Shown: piece by piece, positions 7,957-15,764 of the stretch
Layout: each line of letters begins with the position of its first letter
How positions within the stretch are numbered: position 1 is the stretch's first letter
Assembly: GCF_000317895.1 (NCBI RefSeq)
Contig: NC_019567.1
Span: 434,001-498,000, forward strand
Source of the DNA: Bdellovibrio bacteriovorus str. Tiberius
GTDB lineage: Bacteria > Bdellovibrionota > Bdellovibrionia > Bdellovibrionales > Bdellovibrionaceae
Direction of reading: 5' to 3'
Length of the DNA stretch: 64,000 bases
The notes under the pieces: model-generated
Seen by the model: the letters and a program-made list of their open reading frames with translations, nothing else
What the model was told of the DNA's origin: nothing
The model's database searches: none
Position numbers and translations under genes: made by a program

Positions 7957-9425
7957 TGTCCACCTCCCATGGCTTTACCAAGGGAAATTTCATTGAAGGC
8001 GGAGCGGGTGAACTCGGCCACCAGATGGCCTTTGTAAAGAACAACAATGCGATCAGAAAGGGCCATCAGTTCATCCAGCTCAGAAGAGATCAAAAGCACA
8101 CCGGCGCCTTCATCACGGCAGCGGCGCAGTTCATTGTGAATAAATTCAATAGCCCCAATATCCACGCCACGGGTTGGTTGAGCGGCGACGATCACATCGG
8201 GTTTCTGAGTCAGAGCGCGGGCCACGACAAGTTTTTGCTGATTTCCACCGGACAGTTTTTCAAAAGGCAGATGTTCATCGTGAGGACGGACATCGTATTC
8301 CTTCATGATCTCGCGGGTGCGCTCAATCAAAGCGCGGGTTTTCAGCAGCAAGCCGGAATTGAACAGGCCGGAGCGCTGTTGCCCCAGCAGGAAGTTTTCA
8401 TATACAGGGCGGGAAGGCAGTACGCCGAAACGCAGACGGTCTTCAGGGAAGGCCTGAAGTGTTCCTTCGCGAAGCACCTGCCCCTGAAGGGAATGTTTGT
8501 TCAGTGACTTTTGATCCAGCAAGGCGCGAATCAGAATGTCCTGGCCGTTGCCTTCAACACCGGCTACGCCGACGATTTCGCGGGCATGAACTTTTAAAGA
8601 GATATTTTCAATGCGATGGTTCCCCATGGCGGCCGAGAGGTTTTCAAAGTTCAGCAGCACATGGTTGTGGTCCACTGAGCTGGTGCGTTCCTGCGGATTT
8701 TGCAAACAGCGTCCGACCATCAGTTCTGCCAGCTCTTCCACGGAGGTTTCGCGGGTTGCTTTGTGTGCGACCATGCGGCCTGCGCGGAAGATGGTCACGG
8801 CATCAGACAGGGCCATCACTTCCTTCAGTTTGTGGGTGATGATCAGGATGGTTTTACCTTCAGCTTTCAGCTTGCGAAGATTGGTGAAGAGCTCCTGGAC
8901 TTCCTGCGGAGTCAGAACCGCGGTGGGTTCATCCAGAATCAGAATCTTTGAATCCTGGGACAGGATCTTCAGGATTTCAATGCGCTGTTGTTCGCCGACG
9001 GACAGATCCTCGACTTTGGCATCCAGATCGACCTCAAAGCCATACCGTGCGGCAATGTCATTCAGGCGTTGTCTTTGTTCGGCGCGTGGAAGCAGGGAAA
9101 AGGCAGAGCCTTTTTGCTGCAGCAGAATGTTGTCCAGGGCCGTGAAGGGTTCGGCCAGCATGAAGTGCTGATGAACCATGCCGATACCGGCAGCCATGGC
9201 ATCAATCGGGGTTTCAAATGTGACGGGGTTTCCGTGAATCAGAATGTCACCGCCATCAGGCTGATACATTCCAAAAAGGATTTTCATGGCGGTGGATTTG
9301 CCGGCCCCGTTTTCACCCACGATAGCATGGATGGAGCCGGAAGGTATTGCGAAAGAGATGTCCGAGTTGGCGCGAACGGAGCCAAAGTATTTGCTGATGC
9401 CTTTGAATTCAACCGCCATGGACAT
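7953..9425 (-). CDS. ABC transporter ATP-binding protein, duplicated ATPase (nucleoside/sugar type)
   Basis: About 490 residues with two ATPase domains in one chain. The first has a perfect Walker A (GENGAGKST), signature LSVGEQQRIE and Walker B ILILDEPT. The second has the degenerate Walker A (GVEGNGQ) and signature LSGGNQQKLVVARAL typical of the RbsA/YufO class. It energises the two permeases. Start choice is uncertain: a GTG at 9437 directly abuts the upstream stop codon, but the ATG at 9425 has TAGGTG at a suitable distance; I chose 9425. The ATG at 9419 is also possible. Confidence 0.9.
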   Translation of the reverse strand: MSMAVEFKGISKYFGSVRANSDISFAIPSGSIHAIVGENGAGKSTAMKILFGMYQPDGGDILIHGNPVTFETPIDAMAAGIGMVHQHFMLAEPFTALDNILLQQKGSAFSLLPRAEQRQRLNDIAARYGFEVDLDAKVEDLSVGEQQRIEILKILSQDSKILILDEPTAVLTPQEVQELFTNLRKLKAEGKTILIITHKLKEVMALSDAVTIFRAGRMVAHKATRETSVEELAELMVGRCLQNPQERTSSVDHNHVLLNFENLSAAMGNHRIENISLKVHAREIVGVAGVEGNGQDILIRALLDQKSLNKHSLQGQVLREGTLQAFPEDRLRFGVLPSRPVYENFLLGQQRSGLFNSGLLLKTRALIERTREIMKEYDVRPHDEHLPFEKLSGGNQQKLVVARALTQKPDVIVAAQPTRGVDIGAIEFIHNELRRCRDEGAGVLLISSELDELMALSDRIVVLYKGHLVAEFTRSAFNEISLGKAMGGGH

Positions 9426-9437
9426 GTTAACAGGCAC

Positions 9438-10418
9438 CTATTTCTTTTTGTAGTAATCAGGAACCTGGATCTGGCCAGCGATGATTTTCTTTTTGATCTC
9501 TTCGACCTTTTTCTTCATGTCGGCAGTGATCAGTTTTTCGTTGTGCTTGTCCAGAGTGTAGTTCACGCCCTGATTTTTCAGGCCGTAACGAATTTCACCC
9601 GCCGTGAATTTACCGGCTTGAGCTTCTTTGATGGTGTCATACACCGCCACATCGACGGCTTTCATCATGCTGGTCAGGATCACACCCGGCTTGATCCAGT
9701 TCTGGTTAGAATCAACCCCGATGGCAAATTTCTTTTTTTCTTCAGCGGCATCAAAGACGCCGGTGTTGGAAGCACCTGCTGCCACAAAGATCACGTCGCT
9801 GCCTTTGGCAATTTGTGCCAGGGCAAGTTCTTTGGCCTTGGCCGGATTGTTCCAGGCCTCGCCGGTCACACCCACGTAGTTTTCAGTGATATTGATTTTC
9901 GGGTTTACATATTTGGCACCTGCCACATAACCCATAGAGAATCTGCGGATCAGCGGAATATCCATCCCGCCAACAAAGCCCACCGAGTTGGACTTGGAAG
10001 CCATCGCCGCCAGCGCACCCACCAGGAACGAGCCTTCATGTTCTTCAAAAAGCAGTGAGCGCACATTCGGTGCTTTGACATCACTGTCGATAACCGCGAA
10101 CTTAATTTTCGGGAATTGCGCGGCTACTTTTTTAACCGCTTCCTGCTGGGCAAAGCCCACGCCGATGATCAGATCAAAATTTTTGCGAGCAAAAGCACGG
10201 TGCAGATTTTCAATGGCATTGGTGTCAGTGGCTTCAACGTACTTCAGGTCGATCTTCAGATCCTGCTCTGCTTTTTTTGCTCCAAGATACGCAGCGGAGT
10301 TGAAAGACTTGTCGTCTTTGCCGCCTTTATCGAGAACCAAACCAACTTTTAGGGAATTTGCGTGGGAAAATGTGCCGATTGACAGGAATAACAGCATCGT
10401 AACGAAGCTTTTTGCCAT
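9438..10418 (-). CDS. BMP-family substrate-binding protein of nucleoside ABC transporter
   Basis: 326 residues. Signal peptide 1-20 (cleavage after SHA) without a lipobox cysteine, so it should be a soluble periplasmic receptor. The mature start LKVGLVLDKGGKDDKSFN is the family signature of Bmp/PnrA/Med proteins, which bind purine nucleosides. Later motifs include IIGVGFAQQ, KFAVID and GFVGGMD. It is the first gene of the operon and has a GGAG ribosome site. The region upstream, shared with the divergent Crp/Fnr gene, contains a CRP-like palindrome. Nucleoside specificity is known for the family and inferred here. Confidence 0.9.
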   Translation of the reverse strand: MAKSFVTMLLFLSIGTFSHANSLKVGLVLDKGGKDDKSFNSAAYLGAKKAEQDLKIDLKYVEATDTNAIENLHRAFARKNFDLIIGVGFAQQEAVKKVAAQFPKIKFAVIDSDVKAPNVRSLLFEEHEGSFLVGALAAMASKSNSVGFVGGMDIPLIRRFSMGYVAGAKYVNPKINITENYVGVTGEAWNNPAKAKELALAQIAKGSDVIFVAAGASNTGVFDAAEEKKKFAIGVDSNQNWIKPGVILTSMMKAVDVAVYDTIKEAQAGKFTAGEIRYGLKNQGVNYTLDKHNEKLITADMKKKVEEIKKKIIAGQIQVPDYYKKK

Positions 10419-10529
10419 TTTTGGACTCCACTAAAACCACTCTTACAGCGATGTCATATGCTGAATAAGAGCATGAAATTACGAAAAAATTCCATTTTTG
10501 AATTGGGCTGAAAGTAGGGGAGGCCCCTG

Positions 10530-10545
10530 TATGAGTCAAGTCATA
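10530..10545. promoter_or_regulatory. CRP-like palindromic operator candidate
   Basis: TATGA-GTCAAG-TCATA: perfect 5-base arms with a 6-base centre, the same architecture as a CRP/FNR half-site pair (consensus TGTGA-N6-TCACA). It lies between the nucleoside-transport operon and the Crp/Fnr-family gene and could serve either. Prediction only. Confidence 0.4.
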
Positions 10546-10589
10546 AGTATGTTTGTGCGTAAACAGGAGGCCGTTACAAGAGTGTTATG

Positions 10590-10618
10590 TCGAAATTTCA
10601 ATTAGGAGGCTGTATAAT
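10590..10618 (+). promoter_or_regulatory. Sigma70-type promoter for the Crp/Fnr gene
   Basis: A perfect TATAAT at 10613-10618 with a 17-base spacer to TCGAAA (10590-10595, 4 of 6 matches to TTGACA). The leader to the ATG at 10678 would be about 50 bases. Confidence 0.5.
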
Positions 10619-10677
10619 ACCAGTTTAGGATGACCTCAACAATTAACCCAACGAAGAAAGCTCGGAGGTAAAAGAGT

Positions 10678-11394
10678 ATGGAATCTCAGACAATACTCAA
10701 CGGCGGAGTAAACTCCCTTGGTTTTATGGGTGGTCAAAACCTAAGTATTCCGAATACTTCAAACGTTCCCTATGAAGTCATTCATCTCAAAGAAGAGGAG
10801 ATGATCTTCAAAGAAGGGGAGCCGGCGAAGGGTCTGTATTACGTTCAGTCGGGATGTGTTAAAGTTGTTGTAAATCGATCCCACGCGCGCGGCCGCACCA
10901 CGACTAACGAATACGTGACGAAGCTTGTATCACCAGGTGAATACTTTGGCTATAAGTCACTTGTGAAAGGTGCTGTAACACAAAGTCACGCCAAAGCTGT
11001 GAAATCCACAGTTCTTTGGTTGTATCCACGTGAACTTATTCAAGTGGCGATGGCACAATCCAGCCCCCTGATTAAGTTGCTTTTGAATCAGGCTGTTAAC
11101 GATCTTGAATCTTTCGAAACCATCAGTCAGCTTCACTACCTGGCATCTGTTCAGGAACGTATTGCTTATCAACTGGTGCTTTTGGCTGACAGATTCGGGG
11201 TTCAGACACCGAATGGTATTTCTTTGAATTTGAAACTGACAAGAAATGAGTTCGCTCAGCTTGCCAGCACGATCAATGAGTCCTTGTCTCGTCATTTGAC
11301 AGAGTTTAAAAATGAAGGCCTTATCGACCTCAATGGTAAAGAAATCATCATCAAGAATAAAGACGGTCTGATGAGAAGATCTGGCAATTTCTAG
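10678..11394 (+). CDS. Crp/Fnr-family transcriptional regulator
   Basis: 238 residues. After a flexible N-terminus of about 30 residues comes a cyclic-nucleotide-binding-type beta-barrel (about 35-120, including IFKEGEPAKGLYYVQSG and PGEYFGYKSL), a dimerisation helix, and a winged helix-turn-helix (about 186-225) with LTRNEFAQLASTINESLSRH as the recognition unit. There is no N-terminal cysteine cluster, so it is not a classical oxygen-sensing FNR. The ligand is unknown; PGEYFGYKSL is less conserved than the cAMP phosphate-binding cassette. Good ribosome site (GGAGG). It is divergent from the nucleoside-uptake and nuclease operon, which makes that operon a plausible target. A terminator follows. 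Confidence 0.9.
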   Translation: MESQTILNGGVNSLGFMGGQNLSIPNTSNVPYEVIHLKEEEMIFKEGEPAKGLYYVQSGCVKVVVNRSHARGRTTTNEYVTKLVSPGEYFGYKSLVKGAVTQSHAKAVKSTVLWLYPRELIQVAMAQSSPLIKLLLNQAVNDLESFETISQLHYLASVQERIAYQLVLLADRFGVQTPNGISLNLKLTRNEFAQLASTINESLSRHLTEFKNEGLIDLNGKEIIIKNKDGLMRRSGNF

Positions 11395-11425
11395 TCGCAA
11401 CGCTACTGCTGACGAAATTGTGAAG

Positions 11426-11454
11426 ACCCCGGGGTGAAAACTCGGGGTTTTTTT
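11426..11454. terminator. Rho-independent terminator
   Basis: Stem ACCCCG/CGGGGT with an 11-base loop, followed by T7 on the plus strand, between the convergent Crp/Fnr gene and the phospholipase D family gene. Confidence 0.75.
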
Positions 11455-11459
11455 ATGCC

Positions 11460-13004
11460 CTACAACCAGGATTCAGGAACGAACACGGAGCAAAATCCGG
11501 CTTTAAAGCGTTTCCACCAGCTGGTCTCTGGATCTTTGGTAAATATTTGCTCGTGCCCCTGTTCATCGGTGGTTTTCCAGATCAGGTTCTTTTTGGCGTT
11601 CAGTAAAACTTGATAGCTGTCTTCGCGAAGATTGGCGATCAGATTCTTACTGATTATTTCGGCCAGTTCCGGGCTGTCAACCACCACGCCCATTTCGCTG
11701 TTTAAAGTGGCGGAACGAGGATCCAGGTTCATAGAGCCTACAAAAACTTTCTTTCGGTCAAAAATAAAGACTTTCCCGTGCAAACCGGCGCTGGAAAAGC
11801 TCGAGCCGACACGATTTTTCTTGGGCATGGTTTTCTGGGGAGTGGGTTTTAGTTCATACAGACTGACACCGTGACCCAGCAAGTCCTTGCGATAGCCCTT
11901 GTAACCGGAAAAGACGGTGGCCACATCACTGGAAGCCAGCGAGTTGGTCAGAACCAGCGATTGAACTCCGCGGTCGTTCAGATTTTTGAAGAACTTCACT
12001 CCTTTTTTTCCTGGAATGAAATAAGGCGAAACCAGAATCAGCTCTTTCTCGGTTTTTTCAATCAAAGGATAAAGCTGATGGGCCAGGTTGCTGGTTTGTT
12101 CCGTGGAATCCTGGCGGAATTTTTCCGGCGGATCAATCACCACTTCGGCTTTGCCCCAGTAAAGGGTCAAAGGTTCGCGGGTGAATTTTTTCACCATCGG
12201 AGTTTCCTTCAAGGCGGCGGCGTACTGGGTCTTTTCCGCTTCCTCGACGGCGGCTGCGGCATCGGCTTTCAGTTTTTGCAGATCTTCGGCGGTGGGCTGG
12301 AATCCATTTACCAACACAGAAATAGGATAGGCGATTTCGCTGTTCCAGTAAGAATCAAATTCCCTCGAAAGATCCTGCACCACCGGACCGATGGCCCACA
12401 GATCGAAATCACCAAAGTTCATTTCTTCGCTGGCCCAGAAGTATTCATTGCCAATATTGCGCCCACCCACGATCGCGGTTTGATTGTCGACGACAAAGAC
12501 CTTGTTGTGCATGCGACGGTTGACGGTGGAAAATCTCATCGCATCCAGGATGCGCCAGCTTCTTCCCGCGAAAGGATTTGCCATGCGAACTTCGATGTTG
12601 GGGTGCGAATCCAAAATGGCAAGGCCTCGTTCATAGCGGCCTTGATTCAGATCGTCCAGCAGAACGCGCACGCGCACACCCCGATCGGCGGCCAGCAGCA
12701 CTTCGTGCACCAGCATTCTTCCGGTCAGGTCATTTTCCCAAATATAGTATTGCAGATCGATGCTGCGATCAGAAACTGCGACCGCCGCCATGCGAGCGAC
12801 TAACGCCTCGAGGCCGGAAGCCAGCGGGTAAAAGCCCGACTGTCCGGGATGTTTTTTAAGCTGATCTTCTGTGGCCTGTGCCAGCTGGGTCTTTGGATCT
12901 GGCGGCAGGGCTTCAGAATAAGGACGATTTGTATTGGGTGGGAGCGAGGCGCACCCCAGATAGAAACCAAGAACAATGGGAATGGGTAAAAGTTTTTTTA
13001 TCAC
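11460..13004 (-). CDS. Phospholipase D family lipoprotein, ClsC-like cardiolipin synthase
   Basis: 514 residues from the GTG at 13004. This start gives a lipoprotein signal ending in YLGC18; the longer frame to 13055 runs through a terminator hairpin and is unlikely. Two HKD motifs are complete: H166-N-K168-x4-D173 and H409-G-K411-x4-D416, each followed by the conserved G-G/S-N region. The segment LTNSLASSDVATVFSGYKGY with ELKP matches ClsC/YmdC-type enzymes, which make cardiolipin from phosphatidylglycerol and phosphatidylethanolamine. A secreted phospholipase role on prey membranes is an alternative. The start codon lies six bases after the terminator of the upstream redoxin gene and has no clear Shine-Dalgarno, which is unusual. 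Confidence 0.88.
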   Translation of the reverse strand: MIKKLLPIPIVLGFYLGCASLPPNTNRPYSEALPPDPKTQLAQATEDQLKKHPGQSGFYPLASGLEALVARMAAVAVSDRSIDLQYYIWENDLTGRMLVHEVLLAADRGVRVRVLLDDLNQGRYERGLAILDSHPNIEVRMANPFAGRSWRILDAMRFSTVNRRMHNKVFVVDNQTAIVGGRNIGNEYFWASEEMNFGDFDLWAIGPVVQDLSREFDSYWNSEIAYPISVLVNGFQPTAEDLQKLKADAAAAVEEAEKTQYAAALKETPMVKKFTREPLTLYWGKAEVVIDPPEKFRQDSTEQTSNLAHQLYPLIEKTEKELILVSPYFIPGKKGVKFFKNLNDRGVQSLVLTNSLASSDVATVFSGYKGYRKDLLGHGVSLYELKPTPQKTMPKKNRVGSSFSSAGLHGKVFIFDRKKVFVGSMNLDPRSATLNSEMGVVVDSPELAEIISKNLIANLREDSYQVLLNAKKNLIWKTTDEQGHEQIFTKDPETSWWKRFKAGFCSVFVPESWL

Positions 13005-13010
13005 AAATAA

Positions 13011-13040
13011 AAACCCCGTACTTAAAAGGGTACGGGGTTT
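13011..13040 (-). terminator. Rho-independent terminator after the redoxin gene, abutting the next start codon
   Basis: An 11-bp stem (AAACCCCGTAC/GTACGGGGTTT) with an 8-base loop is followed by a T-rich run on the minus strand. It ends the dsbD-redoxin transcript and stands directly before the GTG of the phospholipase D family gene. Confidence 0.8.
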
Positions 13041-13074
13041 TGGTGGCAGTCTCAAATTGTAAGTGAGCAGGTGT

Positions 13075-13671
13075 TTAGTACTTCACGCTGCAGCCATAAG
13101 GCTTGCTGGTTTCTTTGGCGATCTTTTCGCCTTTTTCGGCACTGGCCACGGCACGGATGATGTAATTTTCAGAAGAAGCGATTGTCGCCGGGTCCGCAGA
13201 ATCATTGCTGTCAATCGCACCGTTGTAGCGAAGCACGCCCTGTGGATCAATCAGGTACATGTGCGGAGTCGTTTTTGCGCCGTAGGCTTTGCCCATTTTA
13301 CCGTTTTCATCGACCAGGATGGCCGTGGCTTTCGAGGATTCTTTGGTTCCGTTTTTAACCACATCAGCAGCTGGCATATAGCCTTGTTTGCCCTTGGCAG
13401 ACGAGATCACCGACAGCCATACGATGCCTTTGCCGGTCATTTCAGTCTGGATGTTTTGCATATTTTTGCTGTCATAGTGTTTACGCACATACGGACAGTC
13501 TTTGTTGTACCACTCAAGCACCACGTATTTTCCTTTATAGTCGGAAAGTTTGTGGGTCTTTCCGTTGGCGTCAGTTACAGAAAAGTCCGGGGCTGGCGCG
13601 CCGATTTTTGCGTCAGCAAATGCAAGGGTTCCGGTGAAGGTCAAAGCCAGTGCAAGTATCAGTTTTTTCAT
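13075..13671 (-). CDS. Periplasmic redoxin (AhpC/TSA-type thioredoxin-fold protein)
   Basis: 198 residues. Signal peptide 1-19, then a thioredoxin fold: IGAPAPDFSVTDANGKTHKL is the usual redoxin N-terminus, and WYNKDCPYVRKHY carries a single peroxidatic-type cysteine (C59) instead of CxxC. TTPHMYLIDPQGVLRYNGAI contains the cis-Pro loop (TTP). The C-terminus PYGCSVKY, with a second cysteine, is characteristic of this subgroup. It overlaps the dsbD-like gene upstream by four bases, so it is almost certainly reduced by, or works with, that protein. Likely a periplasmic peroxide or disulfide reductase. Confidence 0.88.
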   Translation of the reverse strand: MKKLILALALTFTGTLAFADAKIGAPAPDFSVTDANGKTHKLSDYKGKYVVLEWYNKDCPYVRKHYDSKNMQNIQTEMTGKGIVWLSVISSAKGKQGYMPAADVVKNGTKESSKATAILVDENGKMGKAYGAKTTPHMYLIDPQGVLRYNGAIDSNDSADPATIASSENYIIRAVASAEKGEKIAKETSKPYGCSVKY

Positions 13672-15686
13672 GGTTCATTCTCCTTGTTGAATAATTCGAG
13701 CACGATACTTTTGGTTAAAATTTCAGGCAGCAGCAATGCCTTGCGGCTGCCTGCTTGGTAATAGACATACAGAGGCAGTGAATTGCGACCATCCTGGGCC
13801 AGAGCTTCCGTGATTTTCGGATCCTTGTCAGTCCAGTCGGCTTTGTAAAGCTGCACGTTGTTTTCGGTGAAGGCCTTTTGGATGTCAGTGGTGTGCAGGA
13901 CCAGCTTTTTATTCACCTGACAGGTGATGCACCAAGCTGCGGTGAAGTCGATGAAAACGGCTTTGCCTTCGTCCACATCCTTTTGCACTTGTTCCACGCT
14001 GAAGGGCTTCCACACATCCACGGCGGCAGAGCTTGGCGTGGATGCGGAGGCAGGATCCCTTGGCAGGAACGACAAAATGACAAAGGAAAGAACGAAACCG
14101 GCAAGCAGCATCAGCTGGCGCAGTTTTTCGTGGCGAATGGTGTGAACAAACCAGATCCACAGCGCAACCAGCAGGAAGACGCCCAGCAGATACAATAGTG
14201 AATCCACGACGACCTGATGGGAAAGGACCCACATCAGCCACAGCACAGTGGCGAACAGTGGGAACGCCAAAAACTCTTTCAGCTTTTGCATCCACATTCC
14301 GGGCTTGGGCAGAAACTTCAAGGCCTGGGGTGCATAAGATAAAATCAAAAACGGCAAAGCCATTCCCAATCCCAGTCCTGCAAACACCATCAGCGTGTTC
14401 ATGGCAGGCATGGCAAGTGAGGCCCCCAGGGCGGCGCCCATGAACGGGGCAGTGCACGGAGTAGCCACCACCGTCGCCAGCACTCCGGTCATGAAGGAAC
14501 CCCACAATGACTGCGAGGTTTTCTTCGCCCCCAAGTAACTTAAGGACTGACCGATTTCAAAAGTCCCCAAAAAATTCAGTCCCAGCCAGAAGAAGAGCAA
14601 GGCAATTGCGGCGGCTATAAGTGGTGACTGCAGCTGGAAACCCCAGCCGATCTGCTCGCCACCCGCACGCAATGCCAGCAGCAGTCCACCCAAGGCAAGG
14701 AATGAACACATCACACCCATGGTGTAGTAAAGACCCGAGGTGCGAAGCTTCTGTTTGTCCTGATCCGGTCCCAGGAAGCTTAAGACTTTGATGGAAAGAA
14801 CCGGGAACACACACGGCATAAAGTTCAGAATGAACCCACCCAACAAAGCCCAGATCAGAATGGCTGCCAAGGCCGTGGGAGCGGCTTTTTCAAGGGCCAT
14901 CTCATAGCCCTTTTTATTGCCTGCGCTGTCTTCCGTGACCAGTAAAAAACGGGATCCGGCAAAATCTGTTTTGGAAGTGTCCTGCAGTGGCAGTTGAATC
15001 AGATACTGCGATCCTTGCGGTTCCAGAGCGGGAACGCTGCTTTTGAATGTTTCGCCATCTTCGGGGAAAACTTCGAGATTCTTAAGCTGAATCTCTGCTG
15101 GCAGGGACAGGGTGGTTTTCAGGATCTGGTCGGTGCGACCATCCACGGACCAGCGGAAAGAAGAGGGGGCGTTTTCAGGATAAATGAACGTGGAAAAGAT
15201 CGCCGCGGGCGGGCCGGTTTGGGCGGCGAAAGGAATTTCTTTACGAAGTTCGGTGAAGTAGGGAATGCATTCGACTTTGCAGATCAGGAACTCCAGATTC
15301 AAAACCACGCTGATGGGTTTTGCCGGATCCTGGGGGGCCAGGTCAAAGATGAAAAGACTTTCGTGGGAATAGCCCAGATTGGTCAGGCCCTCGATGTTGA
15401 TTCGTTCAGGCAGGGGCCATTGTTCGCCAGTTATCTTGGCATTTTCAACGGTCCACTTCCACTTGGGTGCGGCGCCAGAATCACCGGAGTTCTTCCAGTA
15501 GATATGCCAGTGTTCATTCATTTTGAAATGCAGACCCAGTGAATTTTTCTGCGCAGGATTCCAGCCCGCGTGCGAGCTGATCAGTTCCAATGTTCCTTGC
15601 GGGAATTTAAACGAAGAAGAGCCCGCTGCAAATGCAGGGGAGACTCCGATGCAGATCAAAAGAAGAAAGCTCATCAGAAATGTCAT
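13668..15686 (-). CDS. DsbD/ScsB-like transmembrane thiol-disulfide reductase
   Basis: 672 residues in three parts. A signal peptide (1-20) and periplasmic N-terminal domain with a cysteine pair C136/C140 come first. Next is an eight-helix membrane domain from about 275 to 545 with the electron-relay cysteines C292 (NFMPCVFP) and C411 (VATPCTAP). Last is a C-terminal thioredoxin domain with WCITC (C586, C589). The three Cys pairs are the complete DsbD relay carrying electrons from cytoplasmic thioredoxin to the periplasm. The N-terminal domain resembles that of ScsB-type proteins more than classical DsbD. Translationally coupled to the redoxin. The ATG at 15686 is six bases after a TATAAT and lacks a Shine-Dalgarno, so the mRNA may be leaderless. 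Confidence 0.92.
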   Translation of the reverse strand: MTFLMSFLLLICIGVSPAFAAGSSSFKFPQGTLELISSHAGWNPAQKNSLGLHFKMNEHWHIYWKNSGDSGAAPKWKWTVENAKITGEQWPLPERINIEGLTNLGYSHESLFIFDLAPQDPAKPISVVLNLEFLICKVECIPYFTELRKEIPFAAQTGPPAAIFSTFIYPENAPSSFRWSVDGRTDQILKTTLSLPAEIQLKNLEVFPEDGETFKSSVPALEPQGSQYLIQLPLQDTSKTDFAGSRFLLVTEDSAGNKKGYEMALEKAAPTALAAILIWALLGGFILNFMPCVFPVLSIKVLSFLGPDQDKQKLRTSGLYYTMGVMCSFLALGGLLLALRAGGEQIGWGFQLQSPLIAAAIALLFFWLGLNFLGTFEIGQSLSYLGAKKTSQSLWGSFMTGVLATVVATPCTAPFMGAALGASLAMPAMNTLMVFAGLGLGMALPFLILSYAPQALKFLPKPGMWMQKLKEFLAFPLFATVLWLMWVLSHQVVVDSLLYLLGVFLLVALWIWFVHTIRHEKLRQLMLLAGFVLSFVILSFLPRDPASASTPSSAAVDVWKPFSVEQVQKDVDEGKAVFIDFTAAWCITCQVNKKLVLHTTDIQKAFTENNVQLYKADWTDKDPKITEALAQDGRNSLPLYVYYQAGSRKALLLPEILTKSIVLELFNKENEP

Positions 15687-15714
15687 TCCCGGATTATATG
15701 GAAAAAATCCGGGA
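15687..15714. repeat. Perfect 9-bp inverted repeat over the dsbD promoter
   Basis: Arms TCCCGGATT (15687-15695) and AATCCGGGA (15706-15714) with a 10-base centre. It begins at the base next to the start codon and covers the -10 element, so it could be an operator or an mRNA hairpin. It has no T run typical of a terminator. Confidence 0.55.
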
Positions 15715-15721
15715 AGTTAAA
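15693..15721 (-). promoter_or_regulatory. Promoter candidate for the dsbD-redoxin operon
   Basis: On the minus strand: TTTAAC, 17 bases, then a perfect TATAAT (15693-15698). The predicted start of transcription falls at or very near the A of the ATG at 15686. Confidence 0.45.
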
Positions 15722-15764
15722 AACATAAGTGCTTAGGCCTGCATCGTATGGTGACGAACAGCAA

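Noticed and set aside
11871-12803. 310-residue plus-strand frame inside the phospholipase D family gene
   Set aside because: Antisense to a gene with two intact HKD motifs; no ribosome site.
13005-13055. Longer N-terminus for the phospholipase D family protein
   Set aside because: It would translate a terminator hairpin and spoil the lipoprotein signal.
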